The position numbers and the translations under genes are program-made. A stretch of DNA of 64,000 nucleotides, from NCBI RefSeq assembly GCF_031143425.1, contig NC_090446.1, positions 1,023,019,066 to 1,023,083,065 on the forward strand, in the 5' to 3' direction. This DNA comes from Pleurodeles waltl. Taxonomy: Eukaryota > Chordata > Amphibia > Caudata > Salamandridae. The notes under the pieces are model-generated. The model did no database searches and had not been told where the DNA came from. It saw only the letters and a program-made list of their open reading frames with translations. Each line of letters starts with the position of its first letter. Position 1 is the first letter of the stretch. Below, in pieces: positions 45,900 to 58,435 of the stretch.

Positions 45900-48267
45900 A
45901 GAGAAGGCTTTGTTTGTATTTCCTAATATGCAGTTTAAATTGCTTCAATCAAGCTTTAGCTATCAGGGTACTCCTAATCTTTCCTGCCTATTACTCTTGC
46001 AGTTAGTGTGAAAACCTCCTTAGAGACAGATCTAGCAACTTGGTGGCTGTGAATGATTCTCAGAAAGTAGAGTGGGTGTGCTTCTTAAACTGCAATGCTC
46101 AACATATAATTGCCTCCCTTTATACACTAAGAAGCTGTAATTAGGGGTTTACTTGTGTTTTAGGAGAGTATATTTATAGCTTTTGTACATTAAGACTTTT
46201 TCATTCTTCAAGTTGATCATACCTCTGCTCCTTTCTTGTTCATTATTAATTCTACCTTGACTTTTAATGTTCCAATTTACTACCTATTTCTCTAGTAATG
46301 AGCTTCTTAATGCTGGAATAAAGGATCATTCCCAGTGTAATCGCTTCATGACATGACATTGTCACAAATTGTGTTTATTATACAGTAGTGCCATCCTCTT
46401 TATCAAATGTGACCTGTCTGAGTACTTCTGAACTTCTCATATACAACCCCCCCACCCACTTGGGTTAACTGTAACCTCATCCTCAATCTTTCTACTGTTC
46501 TTTCAAATGTAGATGCTTATGTACATCTTAGTATCCAGCCACTGCACCTTTGCAACATGGGTAAATGTTGTGAAATGCCTTTGGCCAGACGCACACGAGT
46601 AGATACTCGATTATAGTAACTAAAACAAGGTGTTTGAAGGAATGCGTGAATTAATCTTATCAGTGGCCATTGCCAGTGAGTACAGCAACTTTTATTGAAC
46701 TTTGCCAATTTGCTCACTATCCAAACGCTTTTGGCTCTAGTGTACACATGCCTTATGTCCTCCCTCCCGTACATGTTGATAATTGTGGGACACAGTAGTT
46801 GTTAGTTATTCTATTTACATTAATTTTAATGTGAATTTGATCACGGCAGTGTGCATGTAGGAGGATGCGTGAGAGACGTACTCCACACATTAGCTGGCTG
46901 CTGTAACTTACTTTTCAGGTCCCATATTGATTTTATGATAATTGCTAAAAACATTCAAACCACCTCCTCTGCTGAACACAACAATTAGGATGTCTGTTTA
47001 GTAAATCTTGAGGATCTAGACAAAAGAGAGGACATAAATCTGCCTGGATCTTCTGTGTTACAGTCCAAAAACTTTGTTTGTGTCTAGTTTAAAACTGGTG
47101 AGGGACCAGAGTGGGATCCTCTGAGGTGGCCTGTGTTAAACCCCGTCCAGTTGCCAGTCTAATGTGGCAGATCTTTTCGGGCATAGGTGCCTGTCTTTGT
47201 TGGTACTAAGTTGCCTGGTTTCAGTGGATCGGTGGTGAATGTGTGACATTATTGGCATGCACAATGGCTTTTTGACATTGTCTGGTCTGTTGGGATCCCC
47301 TGTTATGATACTATTTTTCTAAAAGTTTAACGCACAACCGGCCACGAAAGAGGTGTTTTATCAGGATCGCCAAGAAGGTATGTAGAACAGGTTGCATGCC
47401 ACTCCATGGTGTACTTGCAGCGTTAGTACCACTTGCCATGCAGATTGAATTACTATTTGACATGCTATGCATCGTTCAGTTGCCACAAGGTTGGTAAGAA
47501 TTTCGTGCCATTGTGTGATGCTGTCTGTAATGTAGAGGAGGTAGGAGTCTTTCAAGCGGTTTGTTATGCAGTATGTCTTTGAAGGTTTGTACAGTCTGTC
47601 TCAGGAAGTCCATAAGGCAACTGTGTATGCAGTTGCGGAGTCATCATACAATCCATAATGCAAATGTCATGCAAGTGAATACCTTCCATCAGGCAGTGGT
47701 GCTACTAGTAAGGTTGTAAATAAGTCAACCCAGAAGTGCAAGTAATCCATTCCCAGGAAAATTGGCTAGGTCACCAGGAAATCCTATGTTGAGTCAGCCC
47801 AGTTGATGATACAGTTTAACCACAAGGGGATGGTATATGGAATAAGTCCAAGAAGCAGCAATAGAGGCCCATGCCTCTGGAGGAAATATTAAGCCACTAA
47901 AGAAACACCATATTAAGCAAAAATCGAACTGATGACATATTAACGTCTGGTGACGAAGTTAAGCAACCAGGATTTTTTTCTGTGGAGTCTAACCAAGCAT
48001 TGCACAGAGCAACTTCTGGGACTGGGCATTATATGTTCAGATGAGGTATTATGTCTGTGCAAGAATCAGACAGTGACAAAAGACCTTGTTGCGGGTGATG
48101 TTTAGGTATCCAAATAGAGAAGGTGTAGTCAGATCCTGTTGAAGGACTTAATTGATGTTAGCCAACAAGAGGAAGAGAAAAGGGTGATGGTCAGAACCAG
48201 GGAGAAGGTATGTAAGTGAAACAGGTTTTGGATTATGGCCCTAGTCCAAGTCCTTAATAAGACCAAT
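45900..48267. other. ABCA5 intron; no feature recognised
   Basis: No supported exon, RNA gene or repeat class was seen between the DIRS remnants and DIRS copy 3. Confidence 0.5.
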
Positions 48268-48589
48268 CTGATAGAGACTTCTAGCTGCAGATTCCTTACC
48301 TTTGAATTCTCCCCTAACGTCAGACTGGATCTGTAATATTTTCGTGACTAATACCCCTGCACGCCGGTGGGTGGCACCTTCGTCTGCATCAGAAATTACG
48401 TTGCGGTTGTTATATCGGCACTACCTAGGTTCGCTAACGTCAGTTATTTTTTTGCCATGCCAGCCATTGCAGATCCAATGACAGCTACCCCTGAGTCCCC
48501 TGAGTCAGTTTTTGACTAGTCTTTTTTTTTTTTTACTTTGTCAAACTCTTTTTTCGAGAATTTTCTACTGGTGAGTCGATGGATGTCAT

Positions 48590-50640
48590 CCACGAAGACA
48601 GGTTTCAAGCCCTGAAGGTCCTGTCATCGTGCAATGTCCATGATGGATCTACCCATTATGTATTTGGTATATGGAGCATGACCACCACCCAAAGTTGCGC
48701 TCAGAGTGCCGGGCCATGCATCCAAAGGCTTTGAGGGGGGCAGTTCCTAAAGCTGATGGTGGCCTGGCACGCGACCACTCAGGTCGAGATCTCAGTCGAG
48801 AGGAAGGTCCCAGGACCAGTCGAGGAGTCTGAAGTCCTTGTCATCCCATTCGAAGTTCTCGGGTGATCCAGTAAGTCGAGACATAAGAAGAAAACTAACA
48901 ATTCAAACTGCTCTCCAACTTCTGGTCCGTCAGTCGACGCAACAACGGAGCATTGACATTCTTGTTCTGTGGGACCTGTGCCTGGGCTGACTGCACCTCC
49001 CAGAATTCCTGGAGCTAGAGTGACCCGAGCCCAAATTAAAGAGCTCCATGAGGCCATGAGCCTCATTTTTGGGCAGTACGAATCTGCTGGAGTGCCTTTA
49101 GGCCCTGCGGAGTCGGAGAGGGATGCACTGTGTTCAGCATTGGCAGCTTTGGTCTTGGCACCAATCGGCTCTCAGGGATCCAGTCCTGGATCCAGACTGG
49201 CGCTGGATGTACCAGCTCAACCATCTCTGGCTCCGGTCCAGATGCCAAAGGATCCGGCACCCACCGGCAGCGATTTATCCCATTGTCATCCGCAACTCTG
49301 ACATGGAGCTGGATGTGCGTTGCCCGATGCCTACTGCAGTGCCAGCATGGGCTTTGCCGTCTTGCTCTGATACTGAGCCCTATTTCACCAGGCTAGGCTT
49401 AAGTTGCAAATGGGAGGGTTTGCTGGCCCTTTAGAATACCAGCCCAACAAAAGTGAAATGGATTGGGGTACGGACTTGGGTGAAGCCAGTGGACTGGACA
49501 CATCTCCAGATACTTGCTTGCTTTCTCCCCCCTACCTAGGCTACAGAGGAGGGAGCTTCTTATGCAATGGTGGTGAGGAGGGCAGCTCAGTTCCTGGACC
49601 TTTAACTACCCTTGGTGGCCATCATGACTAATCTCTTGACAGAGGTGCTGCAACAGAGAACTTCCACTTCATAACCCCTGCTCCCGTTCAGTGATGCTTT
49701 CACTGACGTCCTGCTGGGTACCTGGTCCATTCCCAGCACAGAGGCTCCTGTGAACTGGACAATAGCCCTTCGCCATTGCCCCACGCCTGGTGATTCAAGT
49801 TTCCTTTCGCAACACCCCACCCCTGAGAGTTCGGTAGTCCAAGCCTCTACTTCCTAGGCACGATCCCTACCTCCCTGGATAGGGAATCCAAAATATTGGA
49901 TGCATTTGGGAAGAAGATGTTTTCTTCCTCCAGCCATGGATTGTGGTCCGTGAACACCACCTGCCATTTGGACCGTTATTCCCAATCGCTGGGGGATACG
50001 GTTGCACAAGTGCTGCCACAAGTCTTGACGGAGGTCCGGGCTGCCTCAGGCTGTTGCTGATAAGAGAAATGCAGCAAAGTTCACAATTCATTGTGGAATT
50101 GAAATAACTAATTCACTAGGCAGAGCGGTTTCCACAACAGTGGCCCTGAGGCACCATGCCTTGTTGAGAACATCTGGCTTTTCGGTGGATGTTCAGGCTT
50201 CTTTGATGGACATGCCCCTTGATGGCACCCATCTCTTTGGGGACAAGGTAGACTCAGCACTCAAGCACTTCCAGGATTTGCATGCTACAGCCAGGTCCTT
50301 GGAACTCACAGTGGCCCTTTGTCCCCCATAGTCTGCCTTTCTCCCCTTTGGTGGCTACTGAAGGGGTTATCAACCAAGCACATTCCTGTCCAGCCACTGT
50401 ATCGCACACGCTGCCCAAACTCTGATTGGCAGAGAGCTTGTGACCCACCAACCTCATGGGTCAAGTGGCTAGCGGTTTGGTCAGTCTACAGTCCTCCCCT
50501 TCTACCGCAGCCTCTAAACCTTCCTAGTCCCCCCCTCCATCACCATCACCACCACGGGCCAGATGGCAGCAGGATTTGCCATCACCTGATCCCCTGGCAA
50601 GCCATTACTTCAGACAGGTGGATTTAGCAGATAGTTCAAA
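48590..50640 (+). pseudogene. DIRS copy 3 gag remnant
   Basis: The frame at 48969-49301 reads RVTRAQIKELHEAMSLIFGQ and is rich in Pro, Ala and Ser. Later, LRTSGFSVDVQASLMDMPLD then LFGDKVDSALKHFQDL (about 50150-50275) is the conserved C-terminal block of newt DIRS gag. It would form the ribonucleoprotein particle. It is split over several frames. Confidence 0.65.
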
Positions 50641-50659
50641 GGGTCTACTCCTTCCTCCT

Positions 50660-51590
50660 CAAGACTACCCCTTCATCCGTGCCACCATCTTACGATCGGA
50701 TGATGGTGGATAATTTTTTTCTTTATCCACGAGGAAGGTGGGGCTCTCTTGGCCAAGGGAGCCTCAAAGAGGGTTCCAGTTCCAGATGCAGGCTGTGGTT
50801 GCTATTCCCACTACTTTCTGGTCCCCAAAAAGGACTAGGATATTTGTTATTTTCTAGACTTATGAGTCCTCAGTCTCTTCCTTAAGAGGGAGAGGTTAAA
50901 GATGCTCATGTTGGTTCAGGTTTTGTCTTCCCTGGATCTAGGAGACTGAATGGTAGCATTGAACTTGCAGAACGTGTATTTTCACATCCCTAGTGTGCCT
51001 GCCCACGGACATTACTTGCAGTTCACGGTAAGCCACAAGCACTTTCAGTTTACCATGCTCCCCTTTGGCTTTACCAGCTCCTCTTAGGTGTTCACCAAGG
51101 TGATGATGGTGGTTGCAGCTCATCTTCAGAAATCAGGGGTTTCAATCTTCCCCTATCTCGACGACTGGCTGTTGAAGGCGGGCTCACTCCAGGCTGTCAT
51201 TTCCCACCTCCAGGCCATGGTAACCTTCCTGTATTTGCTGGGGTGCACTATAAATGTGCCAAAGTCATACCTTACTCCATCTAAGACTCTCCCTTTCCTC
51301 GCAGCTGTTCTGGACACAGTGCAGATTCAGGCTTATCCTCCCAAGGAGCTGGTCCAGAATATTCAGGCTGTGATACCATTGTTTCAGCCTCTATCCTGGA
51401 TTTCGGTGAGACTGACTCTGAGGCTGCTGGGCCTTATGGCCTCCGGAATCTCGCTTGTGACACATGCCAGATGGCATATGCGGGCTCTGCAGTGGGACCA
51501 GAAGTTCCAGTGGGTGAGGCATCAGAGGAATTCTCCAACATGGTCCAGATCTCAGAGGGAACTGCGAGAGATCTGCAGTGGTGGTTAACC
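50660..51590 (+). pseudogene. DIRS copy 3 reverse transcriptase
   Basis: YFLVPKKD (50812-50835) marks the fingers. Motif A reads ALNLQNVYFHIP (about 50958-50993), where LDLxDAYFHIP is expected, so the catalytic Asp is Asn. LPFGFTSS and FTKVMMVVAAHL follow, and YLDD is intact at 51154-51165 within an open stretch of 166 codons (51088-51588). The family copies element RNA into circular DNA. Stops lie upstream of the open stretch. Confidence 0.85.
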
Positions 51591-51635
51591 AACTGCTAAT
51601 GGGCCAGAGGCAGACTACTCTCACTTTCCCAACCA

Positions 51636-52030
51636 GATTTGACAGTAGTGACAGATGCGTCACTTCTGGGATGGAGTGGCCACCTGGGAGAGGTGGACGT
51701 CAGAGGGATCTGGTCTCCGGTGGAAGAGGAACTCCACATCAACATGCTAGGGCACCATGGGATCCAACTGGCATTAAAAGCCTTTCTTCCCTCTATCAAG
51801 GGAAAGATAGTGCAGGTGTTCACGGACAACACCAACGCCATGTGGTACTGCAACAAGCAGGGTGATGTGGGGTTGTGGACCCTTTGTCAAGAGGCTCTAC
51901 GCCTTTGAACATGGCTTGAACAGCAGTGTATATGCCTGGTGATGCAATACCTAGCGGGCTCTCTGAACACCGGAGCGGACAAACTCAGCTGAAAATATCT
52001 AACGTATCATGTATGGCATCTCCACCTGGA
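51636..52030 (+). pseudogene. DIRS copy 3 RNase H domain
   Basis: Open from 51639. LTVVTDASLLGWSGHLGE has the first catalytic Asp. VFTDNTNAMWYCNKQG has a later Asp and the usual motif. The intervening ELHINMLGHHGIQLAL has lost the Glu expected in the LHINxLELxAI motif. It removes the RNA template in the family. Confidence 0.8.
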
Positions 52031-52479
52031 GGTGGCGCAAGGTCTCTTTCAGCAGTGGGGAGAGTCTTGGTTAGAAGTGTTCGCCTCCGCCGAGGTCGCA
52101 CAATGTCCGCAGTTTCGCACGTTTGAGTTTCTAAGGCAGCAGTCACTCAGAGATTGTCATCGTCTTGAGTGGAGCCTCCTGTACTCCTTTCTGCCCATAC
52201 CACTCCTGCCCAGAGTTCCCAAGAAGATCAGGAATGACTGGGCCCAAGTGATCCTTGTGGCTCTCGACTGGACATGGACAATCTGGTATCCCGAGCAGCT
52301 GAGCATGTCCACTGATCCTTCAATAAGACCACCCCTTGAGGAGGATCATCTTTCACGACAGCTGAGGAGGGATCTTCACCAGAACCTGCCCTCTCTCCTC
52401 CTCCTTGTGTTGGAGATTGAGCGGCAGCAGTTGACAGCTTTTGATCTTCCTCCCTGAATCTGATACATAATCTTGGCAG

Positions 52480-53470
52480 CCAGGCATCCCTTCACCAAAA
52501 CGGTATATGCCTGTTGTTGGAAGAAATTTGTGGCATGGTGCACAGACAAGTCTGTTTGCCCCCTTTCTGACCCTGTTTCGGAGATCCTATGATTCATTCT
52601 TTCCCTCACCCACCAGGGTTCCAATTTGGAAACTCTAGGTATATTTGTCTGCTGTTTCTGCTTTTTTGCTGTTGCCTGATTAACCTTCCTTGTTTAATGC
52701 TCCTATTGTATGTAGATTCCTCAAAGGTCTTACTCATCTGTTTCCTCCTTCCCCATTTATTATGCCCCAATGAGGTCTAAATTTGATTATGACTTTTTGA
52801 TATGCCCTCCCTTCAAGCCCCTCCACAATTGCCCTCTAAGGTTTCTCACATTGAAAACACCCTTCCGTGTGGCGATTACATCTGCCCGCAAAGTGAGTGA
52901 ACTGCAGGCCTTATTATCTTGTCCACCCTACCTTTCTGTCTCTCCTGACAAAGTGGTACTTTGCACTAGGGCCTCTTTTCTGCCAAAGGGGTCACACCTT
53001 TTCACATAGGCCAATCCATCACCTTGCCTACTTTTTTTGCCTCCCCACATCCTTCCAAGGAAGAGGAGAAACACCACCACCTGGACCAAAAAAGAGCGTT
53101 GTCGTTCTACCTTGATCGTACAAAAGAATTTTGGGTGGATGACCAACTCTTTGTAGGGTATGTGGGTGCAAAGAAAGGTCAGGTAGTGCAGAAGTGGACC
53201 ATATCCAGATGGGTGCTGCACTGCATTAAGATCTGATATGCACCGTCCAAAAAGCAACCCCGAGGGTTTGAATGCTCATTCTACCCAAGCTACAACTGTG
53301 ACTACTGCATTAGCATTTGGAGTTCCAGTCCTGGACATGTGTTGGATAGCATTATGGGTGTCTCTGCATACGTTTACCAAACACTACTGCCTGGACAGTC
53401 AGGTCCATAAGGACGGGCACCTTGCCCCTTCGGTCCTGCAGAACTTTCTTGTTTGTGGGTTCACAGACCC
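52480..53470 (+). pseudogene. DIRS copy 3 tyrosine recombinase
   Basis: KTVYACCWKKFVAWCTDKSV (frame split) opens the domain. FRVAITSARKVSELQALLSC (about 52864-52920) has the first catalytic Arg. ATFFASPHPSKEEEKHHHLD is a middle block. The HxxR box reads HSTQ at 53277-53288, having lost its Arg. FTKHYCLDSQVHKDGHLAPS (from about 53373) carries the C-terminal Tyr. Without the second Arg the enzyme should be inactive. Confidence 0.8.
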
Positions 53471-53604
53471 ACTTCCTGGGATAGTATTGCTTGGGTATCT
53501 ATTGGCACACTGGGGTACTGCTCAGAAAAAATCTTCTGGATCCAGTCTAACGCCTAGGGATAATTCAAAGGTAAAGAATCTGGAGCTAGATATAGTCTCA
53601 ACCA

Positions 53605-54962
53605 GAAAAGATGTTAGTGAAGGCAAGTAAGTTGTCCTGCAGGGAAGATGTCACCCTCAACCTTTCTGCCCTTGGAAAGGCACTACAGGGAGTCGCCTTA
53701 ATCCTTGAAAAGTCACTACAGAAAGTCACCCTTAATATCTGTAACTTTTAGCTAGATACGTGGGCTGGACATGCTATCAGAGGGAGTTAAATATGTTTAC
53801 AACAGGGGCAGAGCAGGCTAGTTGTGAGAAGGGCATAGTGGTGTAGGTTAAGGGGACTGGCCCTATGATCCTGGGACAGTGGGCCACAGATGCAGGTAGA
53901 AAGAAACAACATATGCCCAACAGCAACCACAATTTTTAGCATCCATAATGCACGACTGCAGATCATAGCAAAATCTGGCACTCAGCATTCATTCCCATAA
54001 AGGACAAAGGCACAGCCAAAACGTTCCTCAGCTTTGGGGCGCATGGACACTTAAAGGTCTTCTCAACACAACACCTAAAGCTTCAGATTTGTGAGCTCAT
54101 AAATGACCAGGTGTCTGCCAAGCTAATATAGCCAACAACCGACAACAACTATAAATCTGCATGTCAATCACTGACACTGCTTCATTCATCAAACTACTAT
54201 GCACTGTCCATCAAGACAACAAAATGCTTCCTACACAGGCACACGTATATTCAGAACAGCCTTTCATCCACATATCCCTGGTAGGTATAGCTTGCTAAAT
54301 GCTTGGAAAGGCTTGTTGACTCCCTTAGAGGTCTATGATGCTTGACATGCAGTGCAATTTAATACAATTATGCACCACAACAGGTCCTTGAATAAAACTA
54401 GCTCTTAGCAATAATTCACCTAAACAACAAAGGCACACCCTAAAGATGTTTCTACTTTGGGAGCAGGGACAGTCAAGAGTCTTCTCAGTGCAACACCAAA
54501 AGCTTAAGGTGGAGTACTGTTGCGGGAGTGGGAGGGACTGGGTAGAGTGGAGAAGTAGGAGGTTATAAGAAGGACACAGTTCATTTCAGTGCTGTAAATA
54601 AGATGGCTGGATGAGTTCTCCATCGTGCTATCTGTCCAAGGGTTTTCCTCAGGATGGATGGCTGCGTAACAATTTTATATATGTCACTCATTTGTTCACC
54701 TTTTGACCCCATGAGGACAAGTACTAAGAACCTGTTTTGACAATGTGGAGAGATGAATTATAGCACGTTTTTGTTTCATACCAGCATCAACCACTCCTCA
54801 TTCTACAAAATGTATTTCTAAAGAAAGCCCCCAAATAAATCTTAGTAACTTAGTAACTCTAGTTACTTTCTAAAAATGTGTTACAAAAACTACTGGCTAC
54901 CATATATTGGGTTTATTTATTTCCTGGTTTATTTACTTCTCTTTTAATTGTCTTTTTTGCAG
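53605..54962. other. ABCA5 intron with weak local repeats
   Basis: A diverged tandem pair of about 37 bases lies near 53672-53745. A weak long-range repeat (about 54010-54085 against 54430-54510, both with CTTCTCA...CAACACC) was noticed. No gene. The end leads into TGTCTTTTTTGCAG, the next acceptor. Confidence 0.45.
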
Positions 54963-55076
54963 GTATTTTGCCTTCTTGGCTATGTTCCAGCTGTAATCCT
55001 GTTCACTTATACAGTGTCTTTCACCTATAAAAACGTGCAGAACACTCAGGAGTTTTGGTCATTCATCTTTTCTGTG
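54963..55076 (+). CDS. ABCA5: ABCA5-like exon, transmembrane segment
   Basis: A 114-base exon, phase 0, after TTTTTTGCAG and before GTAAGTAG. It encodes VFCLLGYVPAVILFTYTVSF then TYKNVQNTQEFWSFIFSV. The first 20 residues form a membrane helix, followed by a short loop with the EFWSF motif conserved in ABCA5. It follows the exon at 23906-24076 directly in the protein (FVAV then VFCL). Confidence 0.92.
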
Positions 55077-55718
55077 GTAAGTAGCACTGATCGAGATGGT
55101 TAAACTTCGGGATATGGTTTGCATCTGGACTCTCGGCACATTACAAGTTAGAGTGCCATTGAACCACTCCTAAATAACTAAACATAATAGTCTAGTCAGT
55201 ATGGCAGAATTTAAAATGTACTTTATGACTAAATCATATTAGTATGTTGTGTCAGGATTTTCTGATGCATTGAAAGGACAGGAAAACCTAATGGAACTGG
55301 GTAAGCCAAGGAAGTGAAAAGAGACAAAAACAAAGTATTTCACAGTTTAACAAATAGAGATTAAGCTGAGCCTTATGGTTAAAGCTAGCCTTCTGAGGAG
55401 AATGTCTTATTTAAGATAACCTGCTGGCTGGGGCAGAGGGAGGGCTTGAGGCAAGTGTGTGTTGTATCATAGGAGACTAAAAAAGGTAAAGCTTTATCTT
55501 GGCTCCAGAGAGGTATAACAAGGCATAACTGGATCCAAGGTAGTATGGTGAGGTAAGGTTGTGTTTTATGAGGAACCAGAAGGAAAGAGTAAGCCTGCAT
55601 GTTGAGAAGTAAGTACTGGATGAGAAATGCCTGTGTCAAGTGTATCCTTATTGGACCCTAATTGCTCCTGTGGAGTGGATGCATCACAGTGCATTAACTT
55701 AATTGGCTGTGTGAGTAC
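55077..55718. other. ABCA5 intron; no feature recognised
   Basis: No supported gene or repeat before the solo LTR. Confidence 0.55.
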
Positions 55719-57847
55719 TGTAAGAGGTTGGGTTACTGGTAGAGGAGGGTGAAACCCTGCTCAAGCCGCAATCACAATCCTTGTCAGGGTGAAGTCACAA
55801 GCAAACCCCAAGTAAACCTATGCTCAATCCCCTGTTTGCTTGGCACAGAGTAGTCAGGCTAAACTCAGCGGTAATGTGTAAAGTATTTATGCAGCACTTC
55901 AAAAAGTAATAAAGTGAAAACACAACACAAGAAAAATGCCACACCAATTTAGAAAACTAGAATACATTTTGATGTAAAGTAAATCAAGTCCAAAACAACA
56001 AAAATCAAATCAGTAGATATGCAAGTTTTAAAATGTTGGTGAAATTAGCGCCAAAAAGCACAAACTGTGGTTATCTTGCCACGCTGGACTGGGACAAATT
56101 CAGGCATTGAGGCTGACGGCATTGGAGTGTGGGCCGTTTACAGTAACCCCCTTAAGCCAGCTTAACAAAGTACCTGAATTCTGGTTGCGAAGATCTGCGG
56201 AGTTCCTCATCGAAGATGTGTCGCGCAGCAGAGGCAAAGCAAGGTCCTTGAGTGGAGATATGTCGCGCAGCAGCAGTTCTGATGGACTGTGTAGGGCGAG
56301 GTGCATTGGGTGAAGCAATGACCTTGCGTCAGGGAAGTCTGTGCAGCAGAGTCGATGTGTCCAGGGGCAGTGTGTCTAGTGGTAGTGGAGACGTGCCGCA
56401 CCACAGAGAAGATGCCTCAGTTCTTCTGATTCCAGGGATGGGCTGACAGAGGACCTTCAAGACCACTTCCAAGTGTCCAGGACTGGGGTCATACTACTCG
56501 GGAGGGCAGGACTCACAGCTGGCAATGTGATAGATTCAAGGTTGTTTGAAGCCTGTTCTGATCAAGAGGCCAGCCAACTAGCACTTGGAGTCACTCTGGG
56601 GTCCTGGGTTTAGAGATGCAGGTCCAGTCCTTCTGACCCAGGCAAGAGGGTAGCAAGTCAGCACAGTGTGGGAGCGGTTCTTCCTGGTAGAAGTCTAGCA
56701 GAGTGGCAGTCCCCTCAACAGCACAGCAGTCCTTCTTCCTGACAGGGTCCACAGGTCTAGAAGTTTACTGAAGTGTTGGGTCTAGGGGCTCCATTATTTA
56801 TACCTGATGCCCACTTTGAAGTAGATGAAGCTTCCAGAGGTTTTCATCCCCCAGGGTGTCCAACATTCACATCCTCCCTGCCCTGTCCACAGCTTGTCTG
56901 GGGTCACAAAAACTAGTATCAAACCCCTTCGCAAGAGTGCTCAGGTAGAGCCTTTGCTATATGCAAGTGATGTAGGTGACAGCTCGTCCCCCTCGTTAAT
57001 CCATCCTGCCAACATTTATCTTCCATTTGTCGTACTGTCTGGTGCAATACACAAAGACCAACTACCAGCTAGACCTAGTCATGTGACCGAGAAACAGGCT
57101 GAGGGCACCAAATGGTTAGGATTAGAAAATGACAACTTTCTAAAAGTGGTATTTTCTGAACTGTGACTGAAAATCTGCCTTTACCATCAAAGAGAGCTTA
57201 CCATGACATTTCTTTAGACACTAAACTTGCACTGTCTACCTCCTCCCAATTGAAGTTACAACTTATTAAATGTGATAAGGTAACTCCAATGTTATCCAAT
57301 GGAAGAGACAGGCCGTGCAGTTGTAAAAACTAATTTAAGTGTTTTTGACTACCAGGGCATGTAAAACGTAAAGGTACTTGTCCATTTTTTTAAATACACT
57401 GCACCCTGCCCTCTGGGCTGTGCAGGGCCTACCCTAGTGCTGACCTATATATTAAAAGGGGAGGTTTGGGCCTCGCAAAAGGTTAATTTTGCCATGTAGA
57501 AATGGCAGTTTAAAAACTGCACACACAGGCAGCAATGGCAGGCCTGAGACATGTTAAAAGGGATACTTAAGTGGGTGCACAATCAGTGCTGCAGTATCAG
57601 TAGGAACAGTTAATTTACAGGCTCTGGGCACATGTAGTACCAGTTTACTAGAGACTTCTACGTAAAGTAAATATGGCAATTGGGTCTAAGCCAATTTGAC
57701 CATGTTTAGAGGAGAGAGCACAAGCCCTTTCATTAGCAGTGGTAAAGTGGGCAGAATCCCAAAGCCAGCAAAAACGAAGTCAGCAAAACAGGAGTGTTAA
57801 AGGCAAAACATGAGGAGACAACCATGCAAAGGATGCCAGACCTAACA
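55719..57847 (-). mobile_element. Solo LTR of the 2.1 kb family, target duplication AGTAC
   Basis: Reading the + strand it begins TGTAAGAGGTTGGG and ends CCAGACCTAACA. AGTAC flanks it at 55714-55718 and 57848-57852. The ends match the LTR at 14564-16656 (TGTTAGAAATGG ... CTCACA), and inner blocks such as AATGTGTAAAGTATTT and ATGGCAGGCCTGAGAC are shared. It is a product of LTR-LTR recombination. Orientation is taken from that match. Confidence 0.9.
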
Positions 57848-58297
57848 AGTACCTTCAGGGCTAGCAGGAACCACCGCGTCTGTTTTACTGCCCAGGTGGA
57901 CAAATAGGGATTCCCTTTCGTAAGCCTACTCTTAGAGCTTGACAAGAAATTACCTGCCTGGCCAATGTTAATGTTTATGTGAGAAGGGTTATGAAGTTGT
58001 ATATTTTATAGCTGTGTAGCCAGCCACTAATGCATTTGTCTTATAGTAATCGTGTGTTTTTTCCAACAGACTATGAAGATAATATGCAGTGATAGAATCC
58101 GCATCTGTCACTTTAGGTGAACTTTTGAGATGGATGTGTTGCATGCGAGTCAATTTATAGCAAAAGCTGGATGTGAACATGCCTTTGATTATAATGAATA
58201 ATTCCATGTAGTCTGATGTAATGCCAGGCCCTTCTTTGAGCACATTCTTAAGACTCTTATTTTTATTTTTTGTGAGATGTTTCCTTTTTTCTTTCAG
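57848..58297. other. ABCA5 intron, short
   Basis: No feature recognised apart from the target duplication at its start. The pyrimidine tract TTTCCTTTTTTCTTTCAG precedes the next exon. Confidence 0.6.
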
Positions 58298-58435
58298 ACA
58301 GCTTTGATTGCAGTGGTCATCACTGAAGTGACCTACTTCATTGGAAATGATTTGATAACTACTGTTCTACATGACCTGTTTTCTGTCTTCATCCCGATCT
58401 ACCCCCTTGTGGGATGCCTTATTTGCTTTATAAAG
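58298..58435 (+). CDS. ABCA5: ABCA5-like exon, last transmembrane helices of domain 2
   Basis: A 138-base exon (46 codons), phase 0, between TTTCAG and GTAGGC. It encodes TALIAVVITEVTYFIGNDLI, then TTVLHDLFSVF and IPIYPLVGCLICFIK. Two hydrophobic helices are clear, and IPIYPLxGCLIxFIK is a conserved ABCA5 block. The next exon, which would lead towards the second nucleotide-binding domain, was not found before the window end. Confidence 0.92.

Larger units (their letters stand above)
48268..53604 (+). mobile_element. DIRS retrotransposon copy 3, best preserved
   Basis: The inverted terminal repeats are about 70 bases long. The left has GATAGAGACTTCTAGCTGCA, continuing GATTCCTTACCTTTGAATT; the right, read on the - strand, has ATCTAGCTCCAGATTCTTTA, continuing CCTTTGAATTATCCCTA. 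Gag, reverse transcriptase, RNase H and tyrosine recombinase follow in order on +. Length 5.3 kb. The frames are longer than in copies 1 and 2 but still broken. No target duplication is expected for DIRS. Confidence 0.88.

Noticed and set aside
47940..47985. 5S rRNA-like stretch (AAGTTAAGCAACCAGG)
   Set aside because: Similarity is limited to a short block, with no internal promoter elements and no full-length match.
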